Source: a virus. Taken from it: a stretch of DNA of 64,000 bases. This document shows, piece by piece, positions 17,253-25,484 of this stretch. The first letter of the stretch is position 1. Every line of letters begins with the position of its first letter. The DNA lies in IMG/VR virus record IMGVR_UViG_3300032322_002674, positions 1 through 64,000 of that record; one strand, written 5' to 3'. Position numbers and translations under genes: made by a program. The notes beneath the pieces were generated by a model. It made no database searches. It saw nothing but the letters and a program-made list of their open reading frames with translations, and had not been told where the DNA came from.

Positions 17253-18710
17253 ATGGGATTTTACAGAACATATTTTACAAAGAATAATACAATACTTAGA
17301 AATCGTTTGGTTAATACTGCAAAAAACCAAGTAACAGAATTATATTACGGTAAAGATGTTCCTATATTTTCAGGTAATACAAGTGGTTTTAGTGGAACAA
17401 CAGATTTTTCCAGATTCTTATTTCAGTTTGATGTAACTGAATTAAGGGAAAAATATATGGATAAAACCATCATATCTTCCACCACAATCACTCATAAACT
17501 AAAAATGACTAATACATCATCTTTTGATAGAAGTCTCTTAGGAAAACCGTTTAAAGACTATTTTAGAGCAACATCATTTGATTTAATTCTTTTTAGAATA
17601 CCAGAATCTTGGGATGAAGGTGTTGGATATGATTATAATAATAGAAATTCAATTAATTTCCAAACAAATGAAACTTTTTTATTGGGTCCATCAAATTTCA
17701 TAGAAAGGGGAACAAACCAAAATTGGACATTAACTGGTGCAGTTGGTGGTAATCCAACAATATTAAGGGAACAACATTTTGATAATGGTGATGAAAATCT
17801 TGAAATGGATATTACAGATATTGTAAATGATTTAATTACTGGAACAACCGAAAATTATGGTTTTGGTATTGCATTTAGAAGTGATTATGAAAGATTAGTT
17901 ACTGATGAAAAATATTATGTTGGATTTTTCACAAAATATACACAAACACTTTTTGAACCACATATAGAAACAGTTTGGGATGATACTGTACTTGATGATA
18001 GAAACAAATTTTATCAAAACAAATTAAATCGTCTTTATCTTTATGCAAATATTGGTGGAAATTATGAAAATATTGAAATAGGTCAGGTTAAAATATATGA
18101 TAATGAAGGTAATGTTTTTAGAACATTTTCATCCCAACAAATAAAACAATCAACCAAAGGTGTTTATTATGTTGAATTTAGTGTTTTAGATACTGATTCA
18201 GAATGTCAGGTTAATTTTATTGATGTATGGAAAGATATATACTATAATGGTGTAAAACAACCTGATGTGCAAATGTATTTTACAATACAACCAAATACAA
18301 AATTCTTTTATATAAATAATAATGATAAATTACCAACCAATTATTCAATATCATTAAATGGTATTAAAAAAGATGAAACAATTTTAAGGGGTGATATTAG
18401 AAGAATTACAGTTTTTGCAAAAAAAGATTTTGAAAAAAATAATGAAGTTATTGATGGATTAAAATGGAGAATATATTTAAAACAAGGTACAGAAGAAATA
18501 CCTATAACAAATTGGTTAGATGTTAATAGGGGTTATACTTATAATTGGTTTGAATTAGATACCAGTTTTTTATTACCAACGATTTATTATTTGGATATTA
18601 AATTAGAAACAGGAAATTATGTTAAAACCTATAATGAAACTTTAAAATTCTTTGTTGTTGGTGTTGATGATAAATTTAATTTATTAACTGCAAGGGATTA
18701 TCTTGGTTAA
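17253..18710 (+). CDS. Putative baseplate or tail structural protein, 485 aa
   Basis: Beta-rich throughout, with many aromatic and Asn/Asp turns, no membrane segments and no catalytic motif. Segments such as F-S-R-F-L-F-Q-F-D and S-F-D-L-I-L-F-R-I-P look like jelly-roll strands of virion proteins. It has its own ATATTTAT element and stands alone on the plus strand. Its TAA shares a TTAA with the stop of the converging integrase gene. Exact structural role unknown. Confidence 0.65.
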   Translation: MGFYRTYFTKNNTILRNRLVNTAKNQVTELYYGKDVPIFSGNTSGFSGTTDFSRFLFQFDVTELREKYMDKTIISSTTITHKLKMTNTSSFDRSLLGKPFKDYFRATSFDLILFRIPESWDEGVGYDYNNRNSINFQTNETFLLGPSNFIERGTNQNWTLTGAVGGNPTILREQHFDNGDENLEMDITDIVNDLITGTTENYGFGIAFRSDYERLVTDEKYYVGFFTKYTQTLFEPHIETVWDDTVLDDRNKFYQNKLNRLYLYANIGGNYENIEIGQVKIYDNEGNVFRTFSSQQIKQSTKGVYYVEFSVLDTDSECQVNFIDVWKDIYYNGVKQPDVQMYFTIQPNTKFFYINNNDKLPTNYSISLNGIKKDETILRGDIRRITVFAKKDFEKNNEVIDGLKWRIYLKQGTEEIPITNWLDVNRGYTYNWFELDTSFLLPTIYYLDIKLETGNYVKTYNETLKFFVVGVDDKFNLLTARDYLG

Positions 18711-19507
18711 ATTGGTAATTTAACTTTTGAAAGAATTTTATTTGAAATATGAGTATATATTTCGGTAGTTTTTACATTTGAATGTCCTGCGATATTAGAT
18801 ATTATTTTTAAATCTGTTCCTGTTTCTAAAAGAGTTGTAAAACATGAATGACGCAGATTATGAATTGATGTTTTATAATCAATATATTTTTTATATATTT
18901 GTTGACAAGATTTTATAGAATATTTTCCTGAATTTTGTCCATTAAATAAATAAACTTTTGGTTTGTATATTTTATAATAATCACGAAGAAGATTTAAAAT
19001 ATTTTCTGATAATGGTACAATTCTATCTTTTTTTCCTTTTGAGTTTAATATATTTATAATCATTCTTTTTGAATCAATATCTTCGATTTTTAAGTTTACT
19101 ATTTCTGAAACTCTTAAACCTACTGAAAAACATAAAGATAATATTGTTTTATGTTTTAAGTTTTTTATATTATTAATTTTTTTAATAATTGTTTCTGAAT
19201 CAATTACTTTAGGTAATTTCTTTTCTTTTAAAGGTCGAATAAAAGAAATTTTATCATATTTTTTATTTAGGACTTCTTTATATAAAAATTTTAGGGAACT
19301 GATTATTTGATTTTGTTGTGAAGATGAAGAATAATTGTAATTTGTAACGTATTCTTGGAAATCAGAAGAATTTAATCTTGTAAATGATTTATTCTGTTTT
19401 TTAAAAAATTCACAAATATAATGTAAATAAATATTTTTAGTATTTTCAGAAAAACCCTTTAATTTCAATTTTTGGACACAAATTTCGTAATAGTTAGTTT
19501 CTTTCAT
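18707..19507 (-). CDS. Tyrosine recombinase/integrase (XerC/D-like)
   Basis: 266 aa from ATG 19507; an upstream in-frame TTG at 19519 is less likely. All catalytic positions are present: Arg in VGLRVSE, Lys in the SKGKKD hairpin, H-x-x-R in IHNLRHS, His in AGHSN and the nucleophile Tyr in EIYTH. It has an N-terminal SAM-like core-binding domain and is the short form common in Bacteroidota. The extra helix insert of integron integrases before HxxR is absent. It lies 0.9 kb from the cassette-like repeats at 20.3-21.5 kb and could act on them, or on genome integration or dimer resolution. Confidence 0.93.
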   Translation of the reverse strand: MKETNYYEICVQKLKLKGFSENTKNIYLHYICEFFKKQNKSFTRLNSSDFQEYVTNYNYSSSSQQNQIISSLKFLYKEVLNKKYDKISFIRPLKEKKLPKVIDSETIIKKINNIKNLKHKTILSLCFSVGLRVSEIVNLKIEDIDSKRMIINILNSKGKKDRIVPLSENILNLLRDYYKIYKPKVYLFNGQNSGKYSIKSCQQIYKKYIDYKTSIHNLRHSCFTTLLETGTDLKIISNIAGHSNVKTTEIYTHISNKILSKVKLPI

Positions 19508-19514
19508 ATTGAAA

Positions 19515-19600
19515 ATCAATTAGTTATGGGTAGTTAGATATATACAATAGTTAGTTGCAATTGCTACATTTGTTTTTAAATTAAACATTTGTGTAAACAT
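19515..19600. other. Candidate recombinase binding or att region
   Basis: Directly upstream of the integrase gene lie two near copies of CAATTAGTTA/CAATAGTTAG, a palindromic GCAATTGC and a direct repeat TAAACATTT. Short repeats beside a tyrosine recombinase often mark arm or core sites. No second att copy is visible, so this is only a candidate. Confidence 0.3.
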
Positions 19601-19668
19601 TTTTATTCTTTTTTTTGCCTACACACTACAAAAATATAAAAATTTTTAGTAAAAAACAATTTTTTAAT

Positions 19669-19676
19669 ATATTTAT
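19669..19676 (+). promoter_or_regulatory. Late-promoter-like ATATTTAT
   Basis: Exact ATATTTAT about 21 bases before the ATG at 19698, a longer distance than most. Confidence 0.5.
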
Positions 19677-19697
19677 ATAAAAATAAAACAATTTTAT

Positions 19698-20180
19698 ATG
19701 AGAACAACAAAAATTACTTTAAATGAATTACGTAGCTTAATAAAACAGATTATTAAGGAAGAAAGAATGCTGAATGAATCCCTAAATAAAGATATTAGGG
19801 AATTTGGTAAGGATTTAGGAAAATATTTAACAAATTCTGGTTTTAAAGTTAAATTTATGAGTGGTAGAATGTCTGATGAAGATATGAAGCAAATAAAAAC
19901 GAACACAAATCTTGTGGGTTTAGTGTTAGACCAAAATGATTCACAACAATCCTTGTACATGCACTTCAATCCAAAAGACTTAAACAATATAGAAAAAATA
20001 GTTGATAAATTTCAATTATCACCATATAGAGGTAAAGTTATGTCTAAAGGTTGGACAAATAAACAAGTTGTTGGTGCATTAAATCCTGGAGATATTTTTA
20101 AGTGGGATAGTCAAAAGGATAGTGGTCTATATCAATTTTTTAGACTAAAAAAGGTTGACAGTAAAGTTTCCAATGTGTAA
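19698..20180 (+). CDS. Putative virion protein with N-terminal amphipathic leader, 160 aa
   Basis: Residues 6-23 (LNELRSLIKQIIKEE) form an amphipathic helix that resembles leaders on other late genes here (37355-38110, 38315-38746). It is followed by L-N-E-S, a possible I/L-x-E cleavage site. The remainder is a small alpha/beta domain of unknown function. With an ATATTTAT promoter it is likely packaged or capsid-related. Confidence 0.6.
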   Translation: MRTTKITLNELRSLIKQIIKEERMLNESLNKDIREFGKDLGKYLTNSGFKVKFMSGRMSDEDMKQIKTNTNLVGLVLDQNDSQQSLYMHFNPKDLNNIEKIVDKFQLSPYRGKVMSKGWTNKQVVGALNPGDIFKWDSQKDSGLYQFFRLKKVDSKVSNV

Positions 20181-20348
20181 CCCCAACACACAAAATTAAT
20201 AAAAAAATTTGGAAAAAAAACAACAGCCAGTTAGTGAAAGTTTAAGATTAAGAAATTATTTTAAATAATCCACCACACAAAAAGAATAAAAATGTCTTAG
20301 TGCTTTGATTGGAGTTCCGTAGTAAATAATCCGCAACTACAACTAACA

Positions 20349-20394
20349 GCGTGTATAAAACATTAAAACGATTTTATACACGCAAAACGTTATG
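20349..20394. repeat. attC-like hairpin and repeat 1
   Basis: Perfect 12-base inverted repeat GCGTGTATAAAA (20349-20360) and TTTTATACACGC (20372-20383) with an 11-base loop, flanked by CTAAC on the left and AAAACGTTATG on the right. TAAC and GTTA pair as the outer arms. The shape of an imperfect palindrome with AAC/GTT ends is that of an integron attC site. Core GCAAAACGTTATG spans 20382-20394. Confidence 0.55.
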
Positions 20395-20414
20395 CGAAAA
20401 TTTGCTTACCACCC

Positions 20415-20741
20415 TCAATACTCCGAATGAACTTTAGGATTGATTTTTTCAATTTCTGCATACGCTTCTTCAAACTCTTTTGTAATGTGTGGCTTTATTG
20501 GCATCTGTTTCGCTATGTAAGCCATACACGCATCTATTCCTTTCCAACTATATTTTTTGTAAATAGGTAGCACCCATTCCAAATCTTGTGCATCTATCAA
20601 TACCATATCTGCACACGCATAATTGAAAAAATCATTGGCGTTCATAGCTATTCCAAATGAGCCTTTAATCAGCCCACGCAAATCATCGCATAACAGCACA
20701 TTGGCGTTATTGCTTTCCGTTTTCAAATTATCATTTTCCAT
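20415..20741 (-). CDS. Cassette-borne hypothetical protein, 108 aa
   Basis: Base and codon use differ from the phage genes: higher G+C, more GCA/GCC and CGC. It reads like a bacterial chromosomal gene with an A-D-M-V-L-I and D-L-E-W-V-L-P segment. It sits alone between two GCAAAACGTTATG repeats with its 3' end towards repeat 1, the arrangement of a one-gene cassette. Likely acquired from a Bacteroidota host or integron. Function unknown. Confidence 0.6.
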   Translation of the reverse strand: MENDNLKTESNNANVLLCDDLRGLIKGSFGIAMNANDFFNYACADMVLIDAQDLEWVLPIYKKYSWKGIDACMAYIAKQMPIKPHITKEFEEAYAEIEKINPKVHSEY

Positions 20742-20794
20742 ATTATTAAATTTAGTGTTTCAATTAAGCATCTTTGTGGCAACAACGCCAGTCT

Positions 20795-20807
20795 GCAAAA
20801 CGTTATG
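20795..20807. repeat. Cassette repeat 2, GCAAAACGTTATG
   Basis: Identical to the 13-base core of repeat 1, 413 bases away. A short TGGC/GCCA stem lies just left of it. The next cassette's stop codon follows within six bases. Confidence 0.6.
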
Positions 20808-20812
20808 TTTAA

Positions 20813-21059
20813 TTAAAAATTATTACGTGGGAAGTACTCCAACCCAGTTTCACTTATCATTATATTGTCAACAAATTTTATATCAACTTCTTCGTATTGT
20901 AACTCACCATTATAATACCTTGATATATGTAGTTTTTCACCTGTTCCATATCTACATTCAACTGATGAAGTATCATCGTCCCATGTAGGACACCAATCAG
21001 GTATTTTAATTTTACTGGCTTTCTGCTTCGTTTGAAAGTTTTTTGTTTAAATTATCCAT
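20813..21059 (-). pseudogene. Frameshifted cassette gene, about 83 codons
   Basis: ATG at 21059 opens MDNLNKKLSNEAES and stops after 15 codons. Another frame, with no start codon of its own, continues as K-I-K-I-P-D-W-C-P-T-W-D-D-D through to TAA at 20813. Removing one A from the A6 run after codon 5 joins them into one protein of about 80 residues. So this is either a one-base insertion or a sequencing error in a homopolymer. It lies between repeats 2 and 3. Confidence 0.5.
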
Positions 21060-21108
21060 TGTTTTTCGTATTAAGTTTTGAGGTATTAATCAGCCACCTC
21101 GTTTAGCT

Positions 21109-21121
21109 GCCAAACGTTATG
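21109..21121. repeat. Cassette repeat 3, GCCAAACGTTATG
   Basis: Matches repeats 1 and 2 at 12 of 13 bases. Short stems GAGGT/ACCTC and CAGC/GCTG lie to its left. It overlaps the stop codon of the 109-aa gene. Confidence 0.55.
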
Positions 21122-21446
21122 AAACATTCTTCATCCTTCTATTGATGTTCGCTAAAATCATATCATACTCGATAAATATGACATCACCTTCTCGTTCATC
21201 ACTTTCTTTATATCTACTCGGTTTGTAAAAATCTCTAACCATTTGTTTAGCTTCGACATATTTACCTTCGTTTAATAATGGTTCAATTTGTTCTGATATG
21301 ATTTTAGCTAATTTCTCACCCATAACATCAATATATCTATAATATTCCAATGAACGTTTCATAACATCAGATATATTCAAGTTTTCTGATTCGGTTAATT
21401 TAAACTTGTTAAATTTGTCAATGTGTTGTCTCATTTCTTTACTCAT
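21117..21446 (-). CDS. Hypothetical protein, 109 aa
   Basis: Helical, charged protein beginning M-S-K-E-M-R-Q-H-I-D-K-F-N-K-F-K, a leader style seen in marine phage proteins. No domain recognised. Its TAA lies inside repeat 3, so it may be the third cassette gene, or the phage gene into which the cassettes were inserted. Confidence 0.55.
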   Translation of the reverse strand: MSKEMRQHIDKFNKFKLTESENLNISDVMKRSLEYYRYIDVMGEKLAKIISEQIEPLLNEGKYVEAKQMVRDFYKPSRYKESDEREGDVIFIEYDMILANINRRMKNVS

Positions 21447-21468
21447 AATTTTCTTTTATAAGAAAAAA

Positions 21469-21618
21469 CTACATATATCTGTGTCCGTTATGTTCAATTT
21501 TTAAAAAATTATGAGTTTCTATTATTAAATTCTTCTGAACTAATTCTATCGTGGTAGGTATGGACATCACCACAATTACTACCGCATAATACTCTTTTTT
21601 AAGTGCTTCGTATTTCAT
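21469..21618 (-). CDS. Small hypothetical protein, 49 aa
   Basis: ATG 21618 to TAG 21469, starting MKYEALKKEYYAVVIVVMS, one hydrophobic segment at 11-18. The core CGTTATG at 21486-21492, a partial fourth cassette repeat, lies in its C-terminal codons. Preceded by the 20-base element at 21637-21656, which supports expression. Confidence 0.4.
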   Translation of the reverse strand: MKYEALKKEYYAVVIVVMSIPTTIELVQKNLIIETHNFLKIEHNGHRYM

Positions 21619-21636
21619 AGGTATAAATTAATTTTT

Positions 21637-21656
21637 ACTAAATATAACAACAAATA
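21637..21656 (-). promoter_or_regulatory. Repeated upstream element, copy 1
   Basis: Plus-strand text actaaatataacaacaaata, 18 bases before the start of the 49-aa gene on the minus strand. The identical 20-mer occurs at 21877-21896 before the 40-aa gene. Probably a promoter of a third type. Confidence 0.45.
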
Positions 21657-21721
21657 CTATACCATTTTCATCCTCAAAAGAAATTTTTCTGAAACTTTTG
21701 TATTAAACCGTAAGTTTAAAT

Positions 21722-21844
21722 CTAATTCTCTTGTAAAATTTCTTTTAATCCATCCTTTGAATCAAATAAATAATCTGTGATGAAATATTTTACAATAACT
21801 TCCACCAACATTCTTCTGTAACTTTTGTTTTCTAATTCTAACAT
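21722..21844 (-). CDS. Small hypothetical protein, 40 aa
   Basis: ATG 21844 to TAG 21722, starting MLELENKSYRRMLVEVIVKY. Mostly helical, charged. Preceded by the second copy of the 20-base upstream element. Too short to classify. Confidence 0.35.
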   Translation of the reverse strand: MLELENKSYRRMLVEVIVKYFITDYLFDSKDGLKEILQEN

Positions 21845-21876
21845 AATTTTAAGTTTTAATTTGTAAATTTTGTTTA

Positions 21877-21896
21877 ACTAAATATAACAACAAATA
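21877..21896 (-). promoter_or_regulatory. Repeated upstream element, copy 2
   Basis: Exact second copy of actaaatataacaacaaata, 32 bases before the 40-aa gene and just after the gp55-like gene's stop. Confidence 0.45.
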
Positions 21897-21918
21897 TAAG
21901 AAATAAATTTTGATTTGT

Positions 21919-22656
21919 CTAATGCAAAATTTCATAATCCCTTTCTTCTATATATCCTGTTTTAAAATATTGATAAACATCCTTATAATATTTTAATGAA
22001 TCTCTTATTTGTTTGGTATTCAGTTCAGTCATAGTTCTGATATATTCAAATATTAAATTTTTATTATATTTATTATTTCTTAAAAAATATTCTTGTATTT
22101 GATACCAGTTATCAAAAATATCAACAAGTGCCAAACCAACTTTTAATTCTTCTTTTGTCATATTTTTTTCATTTTCCTCAATTTTATCAGAAATCACAAC
22201 AGATAAATTTTTAAAAACCTCAATAATTAATTCATTATAATTTAAATTTAAAGTTTCAGTTTGTAAATCCTTTCTATCATTTTCCATTGTTTCAATATTG
22301 GATGGTGAAATATCTTCATAAGATGCATTAGTTTTAGTATTTTTCTTTGATTTATTAATTTGTACAATTAAATGTCTTTTAATGATTGTTCCAAAATAAG
22401 AATATGATTTTTTATTTTTTTCAGGTTTAAATTTATCCATTTTTGTTACTAAAAAAGATAAAACATCATTATGAGTATCATCATAATTTAAATCTGGACG
22501 ATATAGTTTATATCTTCTTATTATTGAATCGGTCATTTTTTTAAGAGGATTTTTTAAATGTTTATTAAAAATACTATTTCTTTCCTCTTGTGAATTACTT
22601 TCTAAGTACCTTACTACTGCATCCTCTTGTTCTTTACCCCAATATCCTTTTGCCAT
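21919..22656 (-). CDS. Late-transcription sigma factor, gp55-like
   Basis: 245 aa (T4 gp55 is 185). Residues 55-105 match sigma region 2 as seen in phage late sigma factors: an acidic helix around 58-66, then S-Y-S-Y-F-G-T-I-I-K-R-H near 84-95 and a basic stretch N-K-S-K-K-N. Such proteins bind host core RNA polymerase and read a short -10-like element without a -35. The rest is helical and lineage specific. It most likely directs transcription from the ATATTTAT elements before virion genes. Uses TAG as stop, which shows that the standard code applies. Confidence 0.72.
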   Translation of the reverse strand: MAKGYWGKEQEDAVVRYLESNSQEERNSIFNKHLKNPLKKMTDSIIRRYKLYRPDLNYDDTHNDVLSFLVTKMDKFKPEKNKKSYSYFGTIIKRHLIVQINKSKKNTKTNASYEDISPSNIETMENDRKDLQTETLNLNYNELIIEVFKNLSVVISDKIEENEKNMTKEELKVGLALVDIFDNWYQIQEYFLRNNKYNKNLIFEYIRTMTELNTKQIRDSLKYYKDVYQYFKTGYIEERDYEILH

Positions 22657-22667
22657 TTTTTAAAATA

Positions 22668-23447
22668 TTATTTTCTATCTTCTGCAAAATAATATTCTTT
22701 TTTTGATATTTCGTAATATTCTTTTGCATCATTAGGGGTTAATTGTTCATCTTTGTCATTTTTATAAGACCAAAATAAACTACCTTCTCTCATGTTTGTA
22801 TGTTTATAACCAATTTTAGGAATTGTCATTACTTTATAACCATTGTAAGTTACTCTTAATAGAAACTCATAATTAAAATAAAGTTTAATAGATTTTTTAA
22901 GACCACCAACTTTTTCAAACATTTCTTTGTTAATTATTGCACCACTTGGATTAAAATTTGGATAATCTTGTAAAATATTATTATCTAAATAACCCAATTC
23001 ATCAGAAAATTGCATTGCCCAAACAGGTTCGTTAGTAAAAGAAATCATTTTACCATCAGTATTTACATCAACAGTAATGGGTAAAAAAACTGAAACATCA
23101 CCATAGGATTTAATATATTTCTCCCCATTTTTAATCCATATTTTACTCATTTCATCATCTACTTCAAGATAAGAAAAATAAGGTGTTTTTACTTCTTTTA
23201 CACCAACATTTATTTGTGTACAAAAATCTTTACTTTCTTTATTTTCAACAATTCTAACATCTAAATCCCCATAATTAAAATTATCAACAAATTTAATTAC
23301 ATCTTTACACAAACATCTAACCACTAAAACTTCATGAGGTTTTACTTGTTGTTCTTGTAAACTTTTTATTGCAGTTTTAAAATATTCTTCTACATTACCT
23401 TTTAATATATGTATTGGTATAATTACTGTTATATTATTACTTTTCAT
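22668..23447 (-). CDS. Family 2 glycosyltransferase
   Basis: 259 aa, GT-A fold. N-terminal I-T-V-I-I-P-I strand, nucleotide-binding region with N-V-G-V near residue 80, and metal-binding E-V-D-D-E near residue 96-100 (DxD type). It should transfer a sugar from a nucleotide sugar, perhaps to phage DNA, virion proteins or host surface glycans. It overlaps the next glycosyltransferase gene by 11 bases, so the two probably work on one product. Confidence 0.85.
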   Translation of the reverse strand: MKSNNITVIIPIHILKGNVEEYFKTAIKSLQEQQVKPHEVLVVRCLCKDVIKFVDNFNYGDLDVRIVENKESKDFCTQINVGVKEVKTPYFSYLEVDDEMSKIWIKNGEKYIKSYGDVSVFLPITVDVNTDGKMISFTNEPVWAMQFSDELGYLDNNILQDYPNFNPSGAIINKEMFEKVGGLKKSIKLYFNYEFLLRVTYNGYKVMTIPKIGYKHTNMREGSLFWSYKNDKDEQLTPNDAKEYYEISKKEYYFAEDRK

Positions 23448-24513
23448 TTAATTCTTCATTTATTTCTAATAATTCTTTATGAACTTCAATTAGTTCTTTA
23501 AGTCTTTTTTCAAATATTTTTTCATAAACTTCTTTTGTTTTATTTTTACTCATTTCAAAAGAATATTGATTTTTTAATTTTAACATTTCTTCTTTAATGG
23601 TTTGATTATCATCATCTTCTAACCAATCTTTTAAGAAACCTGCAACCATATCAGGTATTTCTAAAACATTATTAACCCAGTAACCATTATTTTCAGTCAT
23701 CCATTCTGGTGTTAAATTTGGTATTTTACCAATAACAGGTACACCAGATTTCATAGATTCAACAGGGAAAGTACCAAAAGATGATATTTCATCAATCCAA
23801 ACTGATAAACAAGATTCAGATAAATGATTTGCAAATGTTTTTCTATCTAAACCACTTAATGTTTTAAAGGTAATCCATTTAAATTGTGGATGTTTTAAAT
23901 AAAATGTTTTTATTAAACGCATAATATCTCTGGTATTTCTACCTACTATTGATACGATTGGTTTTTGTGGTTTTTCAGATTCTTTAAAAAATTCAGGAAT
24001 ACCAACAGGTATTGAATAATATTCAACATCTTTAATAATTGTTTTTAAGTATTCTGAAACTGTTTCAGAGTTAGTAATTACTTCTGAAATACCATATTTA
24101 CTATAAGAAGTAGATGGTGGTAGATAATCAAAAACATAATCATAGTTATTACACATTATAATTCTATGACATGGCATTTTTTCTGTTTGTTCAATTACAT
24201 TAAAAAATAATTCTGGTATTACTAAAAAATCTTTAGGTGATATTTTAAGTTTTTGAGACTCAACAGAAATATGTGGTAAAGAAGAATATTCTTCACCTAA
24301 CCATTCTGTTACAGGAATGTAGTCATTTTTTTCATGTAAAATCCATGAATTATAACCTAATTCATTTAAAAATTTTGCCTGTTGATATATGTTTGCAACA
24401 GAACCTAATGGATTACCTTTTGTATCCATTACAAAGAAATATATATTAAAACTTTTATTACTAAATGAATTAATACTTTCTTCTAATAATTTTATTCTTT
24501 CTTTTTTTGTCAT
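23437..24513 (-). CDS. GT4-like glycosyltransferase
   Basis: 358 aa, GT-B fold. The C-terminal domain has V-S-I-V-G-R-N near residue 188 and the donor-binding segment F-G-T-F-P-V-E-S-M-K-S-G-V-P-V-I-G near 248-265, the E-x7-E style region of GT4 enzymes. C-terminal 40 residues are a charged helix. Paired with the GT2 gene downstream. Confidence 0.82.
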   Translation of the reverse strand: MTKKERIKLLEESINSFSNKSFNIYFFVMDTKGNPLGSVANIYQQAKFLNELGYNSWILHEKNDYIPVTEWLGEEYSSLPHISVESQKLKISPKDFLVIPELFFNVIEQTEKMPCHRIIMCNNYDYVFDYLPPSTSYSKYGISEVITNSETVSEYLKTIIKDVEYYSIPVGIPEFFKESEKPQKPIVSIVGRNTRDIMRLIKTFYLKHPQFKWITFKTLSGLDRKTFANHLSESCLSVWIDEISSFGTFPVESMKSGVPVIGKIPNLTPEWMTENNGYWVNNVLEIPDMVAGFLKDWLEDDDNQTIKEEMLKLKNQYSFEMSKNKTKEVYEKIFEKRLKELIEVHKELLEINEELNEK

Positions 24514-24516
24514 ATT

Positions 24517-24909
24517 TTATGATTCTTTTATAATATCATTTTTTAAAAGGGTATTAAAACTTAATTTAAAACCATAACTCATTTCACGTTCAAAATCTAA
24601 TTTACCATCTTTATTTTCTGCATTTAAAACAGTATCAACCATCATTCTTATAAAATCTAATTTAACAGTATCTAATACATAAAGTGGTTCATTCATAAAT
24701 TCTTGAATTTCTTTTTCTGTTGGTTTTTCAACATTTTCCTTTTCAATAGTTTCACTTGTTTCTTCTTCATCATATTTCATTGATAAAACATAATCCATAA
24801 TTTCACTATCGTTTTCTTCTATTCTTATCATATCTGATATTGCATTAATATCAATATAATAATCATGACCATCTATTTCAAAATATTCTTTTTGATTTTT
24901 GTTTCTCAT
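24517..24909 (-). CDS. Hypothetical acidic protein, 130 aa
   Basis: Very acidic, with a low-complexity Glu stretch at about 50-70 and an amphipathic helix afterwards. No known domain. It lies three bases before the GT4 gene and its start overlaps the HAD-like gene by four bases. May regulate or scaffold the glycosyltransferases; unproven. Confidence 0.6.
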   Translation of the reverse strand: MRNKNQKEYFEIDGHDYYIDINAISDMIRIEENDSEIMDYVLSMKYDEEETSETIEKENVEKPTEKEIQEFMNEPLYVLDTVKLDFIRMMVDTVLNAENKDGKLDFEREMSYGFKLSFNTLLKNDIIKES

Positions 24910-25427
24910 AGTTTTTCTTTTAATTCTTTTAATGAATTTATGTTTTCTTCACAAACCCAATTTTTATTATTTTCTGTATTAAATTTAATAAATTTTTTAT
25001 TTTCAGGTTTTAAATCATATATCATTTTATTATCTGAAACTATTATATCACACTCATTCCACAAATCTGAATAAGTTTCAGTAAAAACAATATTTGGTAC
25101 GGTAGATGAATATTTTGATAAAAAAAATAATGTACTAGGTATTGCCTTACCAAATTCTCTGGATATTAATTTAATCTTAAAACCTTCTAATTGCAGATTA
25201 TTTAAATAATTAATTATATTATTTTCTGATTCATGTGCATGACCAAATATTTCAAGAGAATGTTCTTGAAATAAGAAATTAATAATATTATTTTTAAGGA
25301 ATTTTAATTCTTTAGAAAAGTCATAAGTGGTTACTTTTTTCTTTCTATTATGGTATTTATTTAATACCATATTTAACTTAGTTAAAGTATCCCTTAAACA
25401 ACCATCTATTGTAATACCTACTACCAT
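24906..25427 (-). CDS. HAD-like protein lacking the nucleophile Asp
   Basis: 173 aa from ATG 25427 (a GTG at 25436 is also possible). The N-terminus V-G-I-T-I-D-G-C-L-R-D parallels the V-D-I-D-G-x-L-x-D motif of HAD phosphatases, but the first, nucleophilic Asp is Thr here. A later D-I-I-V-S-D-N could be the acidic motif. It may be an inactive or divergent member. Family call is tentative. Confidence 0.5.
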   Translation of the reverse strand: MVVGITIDGCLRDTLTKLNMVLNKYHNRKKKVTTYDFSKELKFLKNNIINFLFQEHSLEIFGHAHESENNIINYLNNLQLEGFKIKLISREFGKAIPSTLFFLSKYSSTVPNIVFTETYSDLWNECDIIVSDNKMIYDLKPENKKFIKFNTENNKNWVCEENINSLKELKEKL

Positions 25428-25445
25428 AATTTGCACTTAATAATG

Positions 25446-25453
25446 CAAATATA
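25446..25453 (-). promoter_or_regulatory. Host-like -7 element TATATTTG
   Basis: TATATTTG on the minus strand 18 bases before ATG 25427. The expected -33 position reads only CTTT, so the match is partial. It lies in the 48-base gap after the 154-aa gene, so it may restart transcription towards the glycosyltransferases. Confidence 0.5.
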
Positions 25454-25484
25454 TGATAAAAAAAACAAATGTAAAGTAAAAAAA

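Noticed and set aside
18707-19507. Integron integrase (IntI)
   Set aside because: The characteristic extra helix before the HxxR motif is missing, so it is a plain XerC/D-like recombinase even though cassette-like repeats are near.
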